From assembly GCF_005771635.1 (NCBI RefSeq), contig NZ_VBWP01000011.1:1-48990 (forward strand): a stretch of 48,990 nucleotides of DNA. The letters run 5' to 3'. This DNA is from Culicoidibacter larvae (GTDB lineage Bacteria > Bacillota_I > Bacilli_A > Culicoidibacterales > Culicoidibacteraceae). Made by a program: the position numbers and the translations under genes. The notes under the pieces were generated by a model, which was not told the DNA's origin, made no database searches, and was given only the letters and a program-made list of their open reading frames with translations. This document shows, one piece after another, positions 17,140 to 25,710 of this stretch (within the stretch, counting starts at the first letter, position 1; every line of letters begins with the position of its first letter).

Positions 17140-17946
17140 ATGAATCAGGACTTGCTGGTAAGGTTGACGGCTGAATGGAAGCCGGTGCCGCTCTATAATA
17201 TTTGGCGATTAATTGCTTTATCGGAACTTGATGATGCGTTTGAATTGATTTATGCGCAACAGGTTATTGATTATGTACGTGAGCATTTATTTTGTGAGGT
17301 TGGTTTTTCGTTTACCGGTAAGCGGGATGATATTGTGCCATGTTATAATGCGATGATACTTGAGGCTTTGTGTAAGTTAGGTTTAGCTGATAGCGAGGAA
17401 GTTGAGGTTGCGGTTAATTGGATTCGGCAGTATCAATTTTTTGCGCACGGCGGCATGAGCGAATGGGATGGCCGGGGAATTTTAAAGTATGGCGGTTGCT
17501 TGCAGGCAACGCCATGCTATATTGGCGTTGCTAAAACGGTAAAGGCGTTGTTAGTGTATCAGCGCACGGCAAGTAAAGCGGCACCGTGGGTTGCTGAACT
17601 GATTGAGAACGGGATGGCAGTTATTAAGCAGCATCAATTTTGTTTTAGGCTTACTAATGGCAAGCCGATTAGTAAGCACATTATGGAAACGGCATTTCCG
17701 GCTTCTTATGTGCTGAGTATTAATGAGTTGGCAGAGATTGCTTGGCTGTCAGGAAACAGCAATGATGAGTCGACTGCCAAGATGAAACAGTACTTGCTTG
17801 ATATTCGTGATGATGCCGGCATGTGGGGTGTTATGTATCAGTATAAGGGCGATGGTTACATTTCTTTTGATGGCGGCAAACGGCAATCTCCTTGGATTAC
17901 TGATAGATTGAATCGCTTTTTGTTTGCTGAGGAAAGCCTGGGCTAA
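17140..17946 (+). CDS. Putative alpha/alpha-toroid (terpene cyclase/prenyltransferase-like) protein
   Basis: A 268-aa soluble protein rich in Trp, Tyr and Cys. The repeated helical pattern (YNIWRLIALSELDDAFE, YNAMILEALCKLGLADSEEV, LQATPCYIGVAKTVKALLVYQ, SYVLSINELAEIAWLSGN) resembles squalene-cyclase/prenyltransferase-like toroid proteins. The CVxGxGG or DXDD catalytic motifs of true cyclases are not seen. ATG 17140 is supported by GGAGGTGG upstream. The extended -10 promoter is at 17109-17117. Monocistronic and closed by a strong terminator. No function can be assigned. Confidence 0.65.
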   Translation: MNQDLLVRLTAEWKPVPLYNIWRLIALSELDDAFELIYAQQVIDYVREHLFCEVGFSFTGKRDDIVPCYNAMILEALCKLGLADSEEVEVAVNWIRQYQFFAHGGMSEWDGRGILKYGGCLQATPCYIGVAKTVKALLVYQRTASKAAPWVAELIENGMAVIKQHQFCFRLTNGKPISKHIMETAFPASYVLSINELAEIAWLSGNSNDESTAKMKQYLLDIRDDAGMWGVMYQYKGDGYISFDGGKRQSPWITDRLNRFLFAEESLG

Positions 17947-17990
17947 CGAACGGTCTTTCCGCGTGAGACCGTTCGTTAGCTAAGTTTTTA
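17942..17990 (+). terminator. Terminator after the toroid-like gene
   Basis: Fifteen-bp arms GCTAACGAACGGTCT (17942-17956) and AGACCGTTCGTTAGC (17966-17980), then TAAGTTTTTA. Confidence 0.8.
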
Positions 17991-18035
17991 CCAAAATATG
18001 GTATACTTGTTATATATATGAGGAGCGAGTAGTTT

Positions 18036-19013
18036 ATGCGGGTTAGCAATGAAATGATGAACGATGAGGTACGTAATTTAGGACGCGGTATGCGGCTTTT
18101 TAATTTTCGCAATGAGACGATGTTTCGTGGGGCAGCGTGGTTGACGAGAAAAGTGATGCTGGGCAGAACTTCTAAGTTGCTTGATTGCAGTGAGGTGAGT
18201 GTGCAGCGAAGCGATGGCAGTTTGCTGCGTTTGTGTGTTTATAAGTCGTTACAAGGCGCTCAGGGAGTTCCTGGTGTGCTTTGGATTCATGGCGGTGGTT
18301 ATGCAACCGGCGTTCCGGAGATGGATTTGAGCTATTATCAGATGTTGGTTGAGCAGCATAATTGTGTGATTGTTGCACCAGATTATACGCTTTCAATTGA
18401 TAAGCCGTATCCGGCAGCAATTGATGATTGCTATCTGGCATTGCTTTGGATGAAGCAGCATGCGGATGAGTTAGGTGTTAATGATGAGCAGTTATTCATT
18501 ATTGGTCGCAGTGCCGGCGGTGGATTGACGGCAGCATTGACGATGCTGGCGCGTGACCGCGGTGAAGTGAATGTTGCTTTTCAAATGCCTATGTATCCGA
18601 TGCTGGATGATGGTAATGATTCTGCTTCGGCGCAGGATAATACGGCGCCGGTTTGGGATGCTCGCAGCAACGAGTTAGCTTGGAAATTATATTTAGGTGA
18701 AGCGTATGGTGCAGATAGGGTGCCACCGCCATATGCGGCGCCGGCACGAGCTGATGATTATCGCAATTTGCCACCGACATATACTTTTGTTGGTACCATT
18801 GAACCTTTCTATGACGAGACCCTGCAATATATTGCTGATCTGCAGCAGGCAGGAGTTGAAGCGACGGTCGATACTTATGAAGGTTGTTACCATGCTTTTG
18901 ATCAATTATGCGCCAATACTGAGATTGGCAAACTGGCAACGAAACGCTGGCTGGAGCAATATAAATATGCTGCTGAGCATTATTTCGCACCACAATTTAC
19001 TGATGAAAAATAG
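18036..19013 (+). CDS. Alpha/beta hydrolase, hormone-sensitive lipase (GDXG) family
   Basis: A 325-aa carboxylesterase-type enzyme. The oxyanion-hole motif is LWIHGGGYATG (about residues 84-94). The nucleophile elbow GRSAGGG (about 152-158) holds the catalytic Ser, the acid lies in EPFYDE (about 255) and the His in CYHAFDQ (about 287). Length and motif spacing match the HSL/GDXG family acting on short-chain or aryl esters. RBS GAGGAG (18020-18025) is 10 nt from the ATG. An extended -10 TGGTATACT sits at 17999-18007. Monocistronic. Confidence 0.92.
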   Translation: MRVSNEMMNDEVRNLGRGMRLFNFRNETMFRGAAWLTRKVMLGRTSKLLDCSEVSVQRSDGSLLRLCVYKSLQGAQGVPGVLWIHGGGYATGVPEMDLSYYQMLVEQHNCVIVAPDYTLSIDKPYPAAIDDCYLALLWMKQHADELGVNDEQLFIIGRSAGGGLTAALTMLARDRGEVNVAFQMPMYPMLDDGNDSASAQDNTAPVWDARSNELAWKLYLGEAYGADRVPPPYAAPARADDYRNLPPTYTFVGTIEPFYDETLQYIADLQQAGVEATVDTYEGCYHAFDQLCANTEIGKLATKRWLEQYKYAAEHYFAPQFTDEK

Positions 19014-19014
19014 G

Positions 19015-19054
19015 AAATCGGCGCTCGCTTAACGAGCACCGATTTTTCTTTTGT
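19015..19054 (+). terminator. Esterase gene terminator
   Basis: Arms AAATCGGCGCTCG (19015-19027) and CGAGCACCGATTT (19033-19045) with one mismatch, then a T-rich tail. Confidence 0.8.
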
Positions 19055-19136
19055 CTCTGCCATTGACGGATAGGCAATTTCATACTAAGATAGGGATAAG
19101 TATTTTATCACAAAATCATTGTCTTACAATTTTGTC

Positions 19137-19158
19137 TCTTTTGTTTATCAACAAAAGA
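19137..19158. promoter_or_regulatory. Operator-like dyad upstream of the SRPBCC gene
   Basis: Arms TCTTTTGTT (19137-19145) and AACAAAAGA (19150-19158) are perfect complements around TATC. The dyad ends 3 nt before TATAAT (19162-19167) and occupies the -35 region. No regulator is encoded next to it. Confidence 0.4.
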
Positions 19159-19193
19159 TGATATAATTTTTATAGTAAAAAGGAGGTTACATT

Positions 19194-19598
19194 ATGCGAA
19201 AGTCAGAAGTTACAGCAGAATTTTTAGCCAATATCCAGACGGTTTGGGACGTTGTTACCAATAATATGGATTTTGTTTGGCGCAGCGATCTTGAACGTAT
19301 TGAAATCACCGGTGAGCATACTTTTATTGAGTATACTAAAGAAGGTTTTAAAACTGAGTTTACTATCACCAATAAAACGCCACATGAATTTTATGCCTTT
19401 GATATGAAAAATGAGCGATTCATTGGTTCGTGGTTAGGCGAGTTCAGCGAGACAGAAAATGGCGGAACAATGATTCGGTTTACTGAATATATTGATATTA
19501 AAAATCCAATTATTGAATTTTTTTCATACTTTTTCATGAATTTAAAAAAGATTCAGGAACAATATGTTTGCGATTTACGCTTACGATTGGGAGAATAA
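19194..19598 (+). CDS. SRPBCC family protein
   Basis: A 134-aa START/Bet v1-like (polyketide cyclase/dehydrase type) single-domain protein. Family hallmarks are the opening strand MRKSEVTAEFLANIQTVWDVVTN, the central strands ERIEITGEHTFIEYTKEGFKTEFTIT and the long C-terminal helix FFMNLKKIQEQYVCDLRLRL. RBS AGGAGG (19181-19186) is 7 nt from the ATG. Such proteins bind hydrophobic ligands; nothing here fixes the ligand. Single gene, converging on a methyltransferase gene with a shared terminator. Confidence 0.82.
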   Translation: MRKSEVTAEFLANIQTVWDVVTNNMDFVWRSDLERIEITGEHTFIEYTKEGFKTEFTITNKTPHEFYAFDMKNERFIGSWLGEFSETENGGTMIRFTEYIDIKNPIIEFFSYFFMNLKKIQEQYVCDLRLRLGE

Positions 19599-19600
19599 AG

Positions 19601-19630
19601 AAAAGCGGCGATGCTTGCATCGCCGCTTTT
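19601..19630. terminator. Bidirectional terminator
   Basis: Arms AAAAGCGGCGATGC (19601-19614) and GCATCGCCGCTTTT (19617-19630). A-tract on the left and T-tract on the right serve both converging genes. Confidence 0.85.
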
Positions 19631-20368
19631 TTATTTATGATTAATGGCACTGAGCAGTAAAAACATTGGTCGCCGTAATTCATCTTTATATTCCGGATGA
19701 ACTTTCAACAATTCCGGATCCGGATCCGGCTCAGCAATTGCGGTTAGCTCAAATCCTTGCTGCAACAAAGTGTTGATATAAGTACTCATTGTTTTGTGAT
19801 ATTTTTGTACAGCTTCGCCAAGAAATGATGCAGTACGGACACTTTCATCAAAATAGCGATCAACTGGCCAGAACATCGGCTGCTGATTTTCATCATAATA
19901 CCAATCTTGTGTGCCTTGGGCAGTGAAAATCGGGTGTTCCGCTGAGAACACAAAATGACCGCCATCGACGAGTGCAGTTTTGATTTTGGCAACAACATCG
20001 GCAAATGATTGCACATAGTGGAATGCCAGTGAGCTGATTACAATATCAAAACTATCTGCAGGAAAATCAATATCTTCAATTGCCATTTGTCGGTATTCAA
20101 CTTGCGGCGCTGTTGTCAGCCGCTGCGCTTCTTTCAGCATATTTGCTGAAAGGTCAATGCCAAGCACCGACTTGGCACCGTGGGCTGCGGCATACTGACA
20201 ATGCCAGCCAAAGCCGCAGCCTAAATCAAGCACGCGTTTGCCGTTAAAGTCAGGGAGCATCGTTTTCAGCACATGCCATTCACCAGCAGCGGCGAGACCT
20301 TTGGTTGAGCGTTCCATTTTGCTGTATTGATCAAAAAAGGCGGGATTATCATATTTATTTTCTTTCAT
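19631..20368 (-). CDS. Class I SAM-dependent methyltransferase
   Basis: About 245 aa. Motif I is VLDLGCGFGWHCQYAAAHG (about residues 42-60) with the acidic motif VLGIDLS after it. Motif for adenine binding is near MAIEDIDFPADSFDIVISSLAFHYV (about 95-119), typical of the UbiE/BioC-like group. The C-terminal half (FVFSAEHPIFTAQGTQDWYYD) matches many stand-alone Bacillota methyltransferases of unknown substrate. The start is probably ATG 20368; an in-frame GTG at 20377 exists, and neither has a strong RBS. Promoter on the minus strand: TTGAAA (complement of 20426-20431), 17 nt, TACACT (complement of 20403-20408). Confidence 0.88.
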   Translation of the reverse strand: MKENKYDNPAFFDQYSKMERSTKGLAAAGEWHVLKTMLPDFNGKRVLDLGCGFGWHCQYAAAHGAKSVLGIDLSANMLKEAQRLTTAPQVEYRQMAIEDIDFPADSFDIVISSLAFHYVQSFADVVAKIKTALVDGGHFVFSAEHPIFTAQGTQDWYYDENQQPMFWPVDRYFDESVRTASFLGEAVQKYHKTMSTYINTLLQQGFELTAIAEPDPDPELLKVHPEYKDELRRPMFLLLSAINHK

Positions 20369-20468
20369 TGAATTCACTGCTTTCTGTATTTATACTAAGT
20401 TCAGTGTAGCAAATTTTAGGTAGAATTTCAATTGGTGCAGGATGAATTGCCGAGGCTGTGAAAGCTGG

Positions 20469-20510
20469 CAAGAGCGGCTCACCTTGGTGAGCTGCTCTTG
20501 TTTATTTTAT
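20469..20510 (+). terminator. Terminator-like hairpin in a divergent region
   Basis: Fifteen-bp arms beginning CAAGAGCGGCTCACC (20469-20483) and GGTGAGCTGCTCTTG (20486-20500), with one G-U pair, then TTTATTTTAT. It reads rightward, but the gene on its left runs leftward, so no known transcript ends here. Confidence 0.6.
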
Positions 20511-20581
20511 CTATTAATCAAACGGCACTTATGATATAATAGATGCAATGAAAAGTCTAATTATGAATAGAGGTTTCTTGT

Positions 20582-21742
20582 ATGCAATATTTGGCATTCT
20601 TTTGTGTTTGCTTTATTATAAGTTCACTGGCAACACCGTTTGTACAACGGATTGCAGTACATATTGGGGCATTAGATTATCCCAATGAGCGAAAAATTCA
20701 TAAGTCAGTCATTCCGCGGTTAGGTGGATTAGCGATTTTTATCTCGTTTTTATTTGGCTATACTTTTTTTGCTGCTAATTATCAAAATATGGATTTTATT
20801 TTAGTTGGGGCAATTATGATTGTGCTAATGGGTATTTTTGATGATATTAAACCGCTTAAGGCTTGGCAGAAGTTTTTAGTGCAGGTTATTGCCGCAGTTA
20901 TTGTTGTTTATTTTGGGAACTTTGTTGTTTATGATATTGGCTTTTTAGATTTTCAGTTAGTATTTACGCCGGTTTTCGCACAAATCTTTACAGTAGTGTG
21001 GATTGTTGGGATTACCAATGCGATTAATTTGATTGATGGGTTAGATGGTTTAGCAGCCGGAATTTCAACCATTAGTTTTGTAACTATCGGTATGCTGGCA
21101 ATTTTTGATAATTCTCTTGCCGGAGCAACTCTGGTTGCGACGGTGGCGATGATTTTAGCCGGAGCAACGGCGGGATTCTTGGTGTTTAACTTTCCACCGG
21201 CTAAGATTTTCATGGGTGATACCGGGGCACAGTTCCTTGGCTTCATGATTGCGATTTTATCAGTATACGGTTATAAACAAGCTGCCTTTGCATCATTTTT
21301 GGTACCGATTGTAATCTTGGCAATCCCAATATTGGATACGCTGTTTGCAATTGTCCGCCGGGTTATTAAAAAGCAGTCTTTTGCGACACCGGACCGAGGA
21401 CATTTGCATCACCGTTTATTGGATTCAACTAAATCACCGCGAATGGCAATTATTTTAATTTATTTAATTGATATTTTATTTTCGTCAACAGCAATTATGT
21501 ATTCATTTTCACGGTTCTGGGGAACAATATTATTGATTATTTTATTAATTGTCGGAGAAATATTTATTGAATATTTTGGGTTGATTAATGCAAGGTATAG
21601 ACCGTTGCTGGCAATTGGTGGCAAGGTTTATCAGAAGATAGGAACAGCTGAGCAGAAAGAGGAACGTGCGCATCGACGCCGCATTCAGCAGTTACGCAAC
21701 CAGCGTAAGCGTGAACAGAAGCGACGCGATTCCAGTAAATAA
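20582..21742 (+). CDS. tagO: Undecaprenyl-phosphate GlcNAc-1-phosphate transferase (MraY/WecA/TagO family)
   Basis: A 386-aa polytopic membrane enzyme that starts synthesis of wall teichoic acid or a related wall polymer by moving an N-acetylhexosamine-1-P to undecaprenyl phosphate. Motifs are in order: PNERKIHKSVIPRLGG (about residues 36-51), FDDIKPLKAWQK (about 89-100) with the Asp pair, NAINLIDGLDGLAAG (about 145-159), FMGDTGAQFLGF (about 211-222) and PDRGHLHHRLL (about 272-282), the cytosolic His loop. The C-terminus is a highly basic tail (RRRIQQLRNQRKREQKRR). RBS TAGAGG is 8 nt from the ATG. yhaM follows after 10 nt. TagO versus another polymer is inferred. Confidence 0.92.
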   Translation: MQYLAFFCVCFIISSLATPFVQRIAVHIGALDYPNERKIHKSVIPRLGGLAIFISFLFGYTFFAANYQNMDFILVGAIMIVLMGIFDDIKPLKAWQKFLVQVIAAVIVVYFGNFVVYDIGFLDFQLVFTPVFAQIFTVVWIVGITNAINLIDGLDGLAAGISTISFVTIGMLAIFDNSLAGATLVATVAMILAGATAGFLVFNFPPAKIFMGDTGAQFLGFMIAILSVYGYKQAAFASFLVPIVILAIPILDTLFAIVRRVIKKQSFATPDRGHLHHRLLDSTKSPRMAIILIYLIDILFSSTAIMYSFSRFWGTILLIILLIVGEIFIEYFGLINARYRPLLAIGGKVYQKIGTAEQKEERAHRRRIQQLRNQRKREQKRRDSSK

Positions 21743-21752
21743 GGAGGAACTT

Positions 21753-22712
21753 ATGATTAAAATTCAAGAATTACGAAATTTAAAAGACAATACTGAAGTG
21801 ACAATGCTATATGCATTAGTGGCAAATGTAACAAGTAAGACGGCAGCTAATGGTATTTATTTAGATGTTGATTTACAAGATAGTACCGGAAGCACTGTGG
21901 GTAAAGTTTGGCAAGCTACTGAGGAGCAATTACAAATTATTGGTGGCTTTATTGGTAAAATTGTTAATGTTACCGGGGTAAAGGTTACTTATCGTGATCA
22001 AATGCAATTAAAAATCAGTAATATTACCGAAGCTGATTCACAAGCTATTGAAATGTTTGTTGAGAGTGCACCAGTTGCGAAGAATGAGTTGCAGGAGTCG
22101 ATTGAACGCTATATTTTATTAGTTGAAGATCCTACAATGCAACGCATTACCAGAAAACTGATTAGTAAATATAGTGAACAGTTTTATACGCATCCAGCTG
22201 CCAGTAAAAATCATCATGAATATATGAGCGGACTTGCTTATCATACTGATTCAATGCTTAAATTGGCTGATGCCATGGCAACTTTATATCCGAGTTTAAA
22301 TCGTTCTTATTTGTATGCCGGTATTATTTTACACGATTTAGGGAAAGTAATTGAACTTTCCGGACCGGTTTCGCCGACATATACTACAGTCGGAAAATTA
22401 ATTGGTCATATTAATATTATTGTTAGTGAAATTCACGTGGTTGCTCATGAGCTTGGCTTAAATAGTGAAGCTGAAAATGAATCATTGATGATTCTTGAGC
22501 ATTTGGTGTTAAGCCACCACGGGAAATATGAATATGGCAGTCCTAAATTGCCAATGATGCGTGAAGCGGAGATTATTCATTATATCGACAATATTGATGC
22601 CCGTATGATGATGTTGGATCGAGCGCTCGATGCGACATCACCCGGAGATTTCACCCCAAGAATTTTTGCCTTGGAGAATCGTCAGTTCTACAAACCAAAA
22701 TCAGAAAACTAA
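21753..22712 (+). CDS. yhaM: 3'-5' exoribonuclease YhaM
   Basis: A 319-aa protein with an N-terminal OB-fold (about residues 15-90, including DVDLQDSTGSTVGKVWQAT) and an HD hydrolase domain (about 130-300). Motifs are HHEYMSGLAYHTDSMLKLAD, IILHDLGKVIEL (the HD pair), LVLSHHGKYEYGSP and EAEIIHYIDNIDARM, the full set seen in YhaM. It degrades RNA or single-stranded DNA from the 3' end in a Mn2+-dependent manner. ATG 21753 is preceded by AAGGAGGAAC overlapping the stop of the previous gene; the frame is open further upstream inside that gene but without support. Confidence 0.94.
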   Translation: MIKIQELRNLKDNTEVTMLYALVANVTSKTAANGIYLDVDLQDSTGSTVGKVWQATEEQLQIIGGFIGKIVNVTGVKVTYRDQMQLKISNITEADSQAIEMFVESAPVAKNELQESIERYILLVEDPTMQRITRKLISKYSEQFYTHPAASKNHHEYMSGLAYHTDSMLKLADAMATLYPSLNRSYLYAGIILHDLGKVIELSGPVSPTYTTVGKLIGHINIIVSEIHVVAHELGLNSEAENESLMILEHLVLSHHGKYEYGSPKLPMMREAEIIHYIDNIDARMMMLDRALDATSPGDFTPRIFALENRQFYKPKSEN

Positions 22713-22731
22713 TTGTATTGAAGAAATTTGA

Positions 22732-22770
22732 AGAGATGTCGAGCCGTCGTGCAGACATTTCTTTCTGTTT
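22732..22770 (+). terminator. Weak terminator-like hairpin between yhaM and pcrA
   Basis: Nine-bp arms AGAGATGTC (22732-22740) and GACATTTCT (22754-22762), one G-U pair and a 13-nt loop, then TTCTGTTT. Confidence 0.4.
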
Positions 22771-22792
22771 GAAGTAAGGAGTATATGGATTA

Positions 22793-24952
22793 ATGAGTGA
22801 TGCAAAACATCGTCTTTTAGACGGATTAAATGCGAATCAGCAACAGGCAGTTTCAACAACAGAGGGCTATGTACGGGTTATTGCCGGTGCCGGTTCGGGG
22901 AAGACCAGAGTATTGACGCACCGGGTTGCATATATTGTGGAAGAACACAAGGCATGGCCAAGTGAGATTTTAGCAATTACCTTTACCAATAAAGCAGCAG
23001 CTGAGATGCGCGAGCGGATTGATCATTTGCTGCCGGATGATAGCCGCAGTATCTGGATTATGACTTATCATGCACTTTGTGCCCGGATTTTACGAATGAA
23101 TATTGATGCTTTGGGTTATCCGCGTGATTTTATTATTTTAGATAGTGACGACCAAAAGCAGGTATTAAAAAATATTTATGCGGAATTACATATTGATATT
23201 AAGGAAATACCATATAATTTTGCTTTAAGTCATATATCAAACAGTAAGATGGATTTAATTAATCCTAAAGACGCTGAGGCAAGCGCAACATTTCCTTTGG
23301 AAGTGAAGCTGGCGTCCATATATAAGGCGTATGTGAAGTATTTGACTGCTCAGAAAGTTTTGGATTTTGATGACTTACTGTTATTTACTTATAAACTTTT
23401 AAAAGAAAATGCTGAAGTATTAGCACAGTATCAACGTAAATTTAAATATATTCACGTGGACGAGTTTCAAGATACCAATGGTATTCAATTTGAAATTGTT
23501 AAGATGTTAAGCGGTATGCATGAAAACTTATGTATTGTTGGTGATCCTGACCAGGCAATTTATGGCTGGCGTGGCGCTGATCCGAAAATTATTCTCGACT
23601 TTGAACAGTACTTTAAAGGCGTTCAGACAATCATTTTGGATCGCAACTACCGTTCAACGCAATCAATTTTAAATGCGGCGAATAAGTTGATTGAGCATAA
23701 CCGTGACCGAGTGAAGAAAGACTTACAGGCGCATCATGGTATGGGTGAGGCAGTTAGTTTTTTTGAAGCAGCTGACGATACTCAGGAGGCGCAATATGTT
23801 GCGCATACCATTGACCAGTTGCTTGCTGAACATGGTAATGGTATTTTAAATGATATTGCCGTGTTGTATCGCTCAAACTACTTATCTCGAATATTGGAGA
23901 CGACTTTAATTGATGCCCATATACCATACCGGATTTATGGCGATATTCGATTTTATGAACGTAAAGAAATCAAAGATATGATTTCATACTTACGTTTAAT
24001 CCATAATCCAAATGATGATTTAGCTTTTAACCGGGTTGTTAATGAACCAAAACGTGGCATTGGTCCAAAAGCGATGTCAGTGCTTGCTGATTATGCTGAG
24101 GCAAATAATTGCTCACGATTTGAATGTTTGGCTAATATTGATGCTTTGGGCTTCACGCCGAAGGTACGCAAAGCCTTGAGTGAGTTTGCTGAGGTTATTA
24201 TAGAGCTGCATGAGCTCCAAGCAACCAAGTCACTTGCTGATATTTTTGCTGAAGTATACCAAAGAAGTGGATATAAGGACATGTTGACAGCAGATCCGCA
24301 AAATCAATCGCGGGTTGAGAACATTAACGCTTTAGAAACATCGCTGAAAGAACTGGATACCCAAGAGAGTGATGATGACACTTCTAAGTTAGCTGCTTAT
24401 TTGCAGGATATAGCATTATATACTAGCCAGGATGATGATCAAAATGATGATGGTGTAACCTTAATGACGGTACATAGCGCCAAAGGATTAGAATTTGATT
24501 ATGTTTTTATTTATGGTATGAATGACGCTGTCTTTCCGTCAAAACGTTCGCTTGAAGAAGGTAATATTGAAGAAGAGCGACGGCTCGCATATGTAGCAAT
24601 GACAAGGGCTAAGAAGCAATTATACATTACCGCATCAGCGGGTTATAACTTTATTTCCAAAATGACTAAAGTACCATCGTTATTCCTTAATGAAGCTGGA
24701 CTTTGGGAAGGAAACCAATACAAAAATGAAAGAATAATACAAAAACCATTGGAAACTTTCAAGAAAAATGATAGAATACAGAATATAGAAGTAAGCACTG
24801 ATTTTAAAACCGGTCAAAAAGTCACCCATAACAAATATGGTGATGGAATAATAGTGAGTTTAGATGGTGATTTAGGCACAATTGCATTTGCAAAACCCCA
24901 TGGAATTAAAACGATTGTGGTGTCACATCAATTTCTTAAGATAAAGGAGTAA
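22793..24952 (+). CDS. pcrA: ATP-dependent DNA helicase PcrA/UvrD
   Basis: A 719-aa superfamily 1A 3'-5' helicase acting in repair and rolling-circle replication. Motif I is AGAGSGKTRV (31-40). Ia is ITFTNKAAAEMRERI, motif II VDEFQDTN (about 223-230), motif III GDPDQAIYGWRGADP, motif IV LDRNYRS, motif V MTVHSAKGLEFDYVF and motif VI EERRLAYVAMTRAK. A Tudor-like C-terminal module (FKTGQKVTHNKYGDGIIV) is kept, as used for RNA polymerase binding in PcrA. RBS AAGGAG is 10 nt from the ATG. Its stop codon adjoins the RBS of a response regulator gene 6 nt downstream. Confidence 0.96.
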   Translation: MSDAKHRLLDGLNANQQQAVSTTEGYVRVIAGAGSGKTRVLTHRVAYIVEEHKAWPSEILAITFTNKAAAEMRERIDHLLPDDSRSIWIMTYHALCARILRMNIDALGYPRDFIILDSDDQKQVLKNIYAELHIDIKEIPYNFALSHISNSKMDLINPKDAEASATFPLEVKLASIYKAYVKYLTAQKVLDFDDLLLFTYKLLKENAEVLAQYQRKFKYIHVDEFQDTNGIQFEIVKMLSGMHENLCIVGDPDQAIYGWRGADPKIILDFEQYFKGVQTIILDRNYRSTQSILNAANKLIEHNRDRVKKDLQAHHGMGEAVSFFEAADDTQEAQYVAHTIDQLLAEHGNGILNDIAVLYRSNYLSRILETTLIDAHIPYRIYGDIRFYERKEIKDMISYLRLIHNPNDDLAFNRVVNEPKRGIGPKAMSVLADYAEANNCSRFECLANIDALGFTPKVRKALSEFAEVIIELHELQATKSLADIFAEVYQRSGYKDMLTADPQNQSRVENINALETSLKELDTQESDDDTSKLAAYLQDIALYTSQDDDQNDDGVTLMTVHSAKGLEFDYVFIYGMNDAVFPSKRSLEEGNIEEERRLAYVAMTRAKKQLYITASAGYNFISKMTKVPSLFLNEAGLWEGNQYKNERIIQKPLETFKKNDRIQNIEVSTDFKTGQKVTHNKYGDGIIVSLDGDLGTIAFAKPHGIKTIVVSHQFLKIKE

Positions 24953-24958
24953 TATTAA

Positions 24959-25630
24959 ATGAACAAACGCGTATTAATAGTGGAGGATGAGACAAACCTA
25001 GCCCGATTTATTGAATTGGAATTGACCTTTCAAGGCTTTGTTGTTGAAAAAGTAGTTGAAGGCAATGCTGCGCTTGAAAAGATTGCTGAAACAAATTACA
25101 ACATGATTATTTTAGATTCGGATCTTCCGGGAGAATTACAAGGTGTGGATGTATTGAAAAAATTCCGCGCTGCTCAAGGTGATGTTGCTTTAGCAATTAT
25201 GTTTTCAGAAAATATGACTGATGCTGATGAAATTGAAACTTTAGATGCCGGAGCGGATTTATTATTACGTAAACCATTTGAAATTAATTTATTAATGGCA
25301 CATATACGCGCAATGTTACGTCGAATTAAAGAATTGACCCATGAAGGAGCAATGCTGACATATAAAGATATTACTATTAATACTAGTACTTACCAAATTT
25401 TCATTGATGATGAAGAAAAACACTTAACTCGTAAAGAGTATGAGTTATTGTTATTCTTGATTCATAATAAAGGCAGTGCATGTTCACGCCAAAAAATTAT
25501 GGAAGAGGCATGGGGTGAAGACTTCCATGACGATACCAATAGCGTGGATGTATATGTCCGCTATATTCGTATGAAACTAGGGAAAGACTATATCCGCACC
25601 GTGCGCAGTGTTGGATACTACGTTGATTAA
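24959..25630 (+). CDS. Orphan OmpR/PhoB family response regulator
   Basis: A 223-aa two-domain regulator. Receiver domain (1-118): acidic pair E9/D10, phosphoacceptor D53 in MIILDSDLPG, the switch Ser S83 in MFSEN and K105 in LLLRKPFE. Winged-helix DNA-binding domain (about 130-223): HLTRKEYELLLFLIHNKGSACSRQKI, the recognition helix in NSVDVYVRYIRMKLG and the wing IRTVRSVGYYV. No histidine kinase gene is adjacent; it follows pcrA by 6 nt, with AAAGGAG inside the end of pcrA, so it is translated from the pcrA message. Cognate kinase and targets unknown. Confidence 0.93.
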   Translation: MNKRVLIVEDETNLARFIELELTFQGFVVEKVVEGNAALEKIAETNYNMIILDSDLPGELQGVDVLKKFRAAQGDVALAIMFSENMTDADEIETLDAGADLLLRKPFEINLLMAHIRAMLRRIKELTHEGAMLTYKDITINTSTYQIFIDDEEKHLTRKEYELLLFLIHNKGSACSRQKIMEEAWGEDFHDDTNSVDVYVRYIRMKLGKDYIRTVRSVGYYVD

Positions 25631-25636
25631 AAAGGG

Positions 25637-25669
25637 AAAACCGTCATCTTATTAAGATGACGGTTTTTT
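25637..25669 (+). terminator. pcrA-response regulator terminator
   Basis: Arms AAAACCGTCATCTT (25637-25650) and AAGATGACGGTTTT (25654-25667), then TT. Confidence 0.9.
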
Positions 25670-25710
25670 GTATATTGATAATCTTATAATAGTATGTGTG
25701 AGGTGATTGA

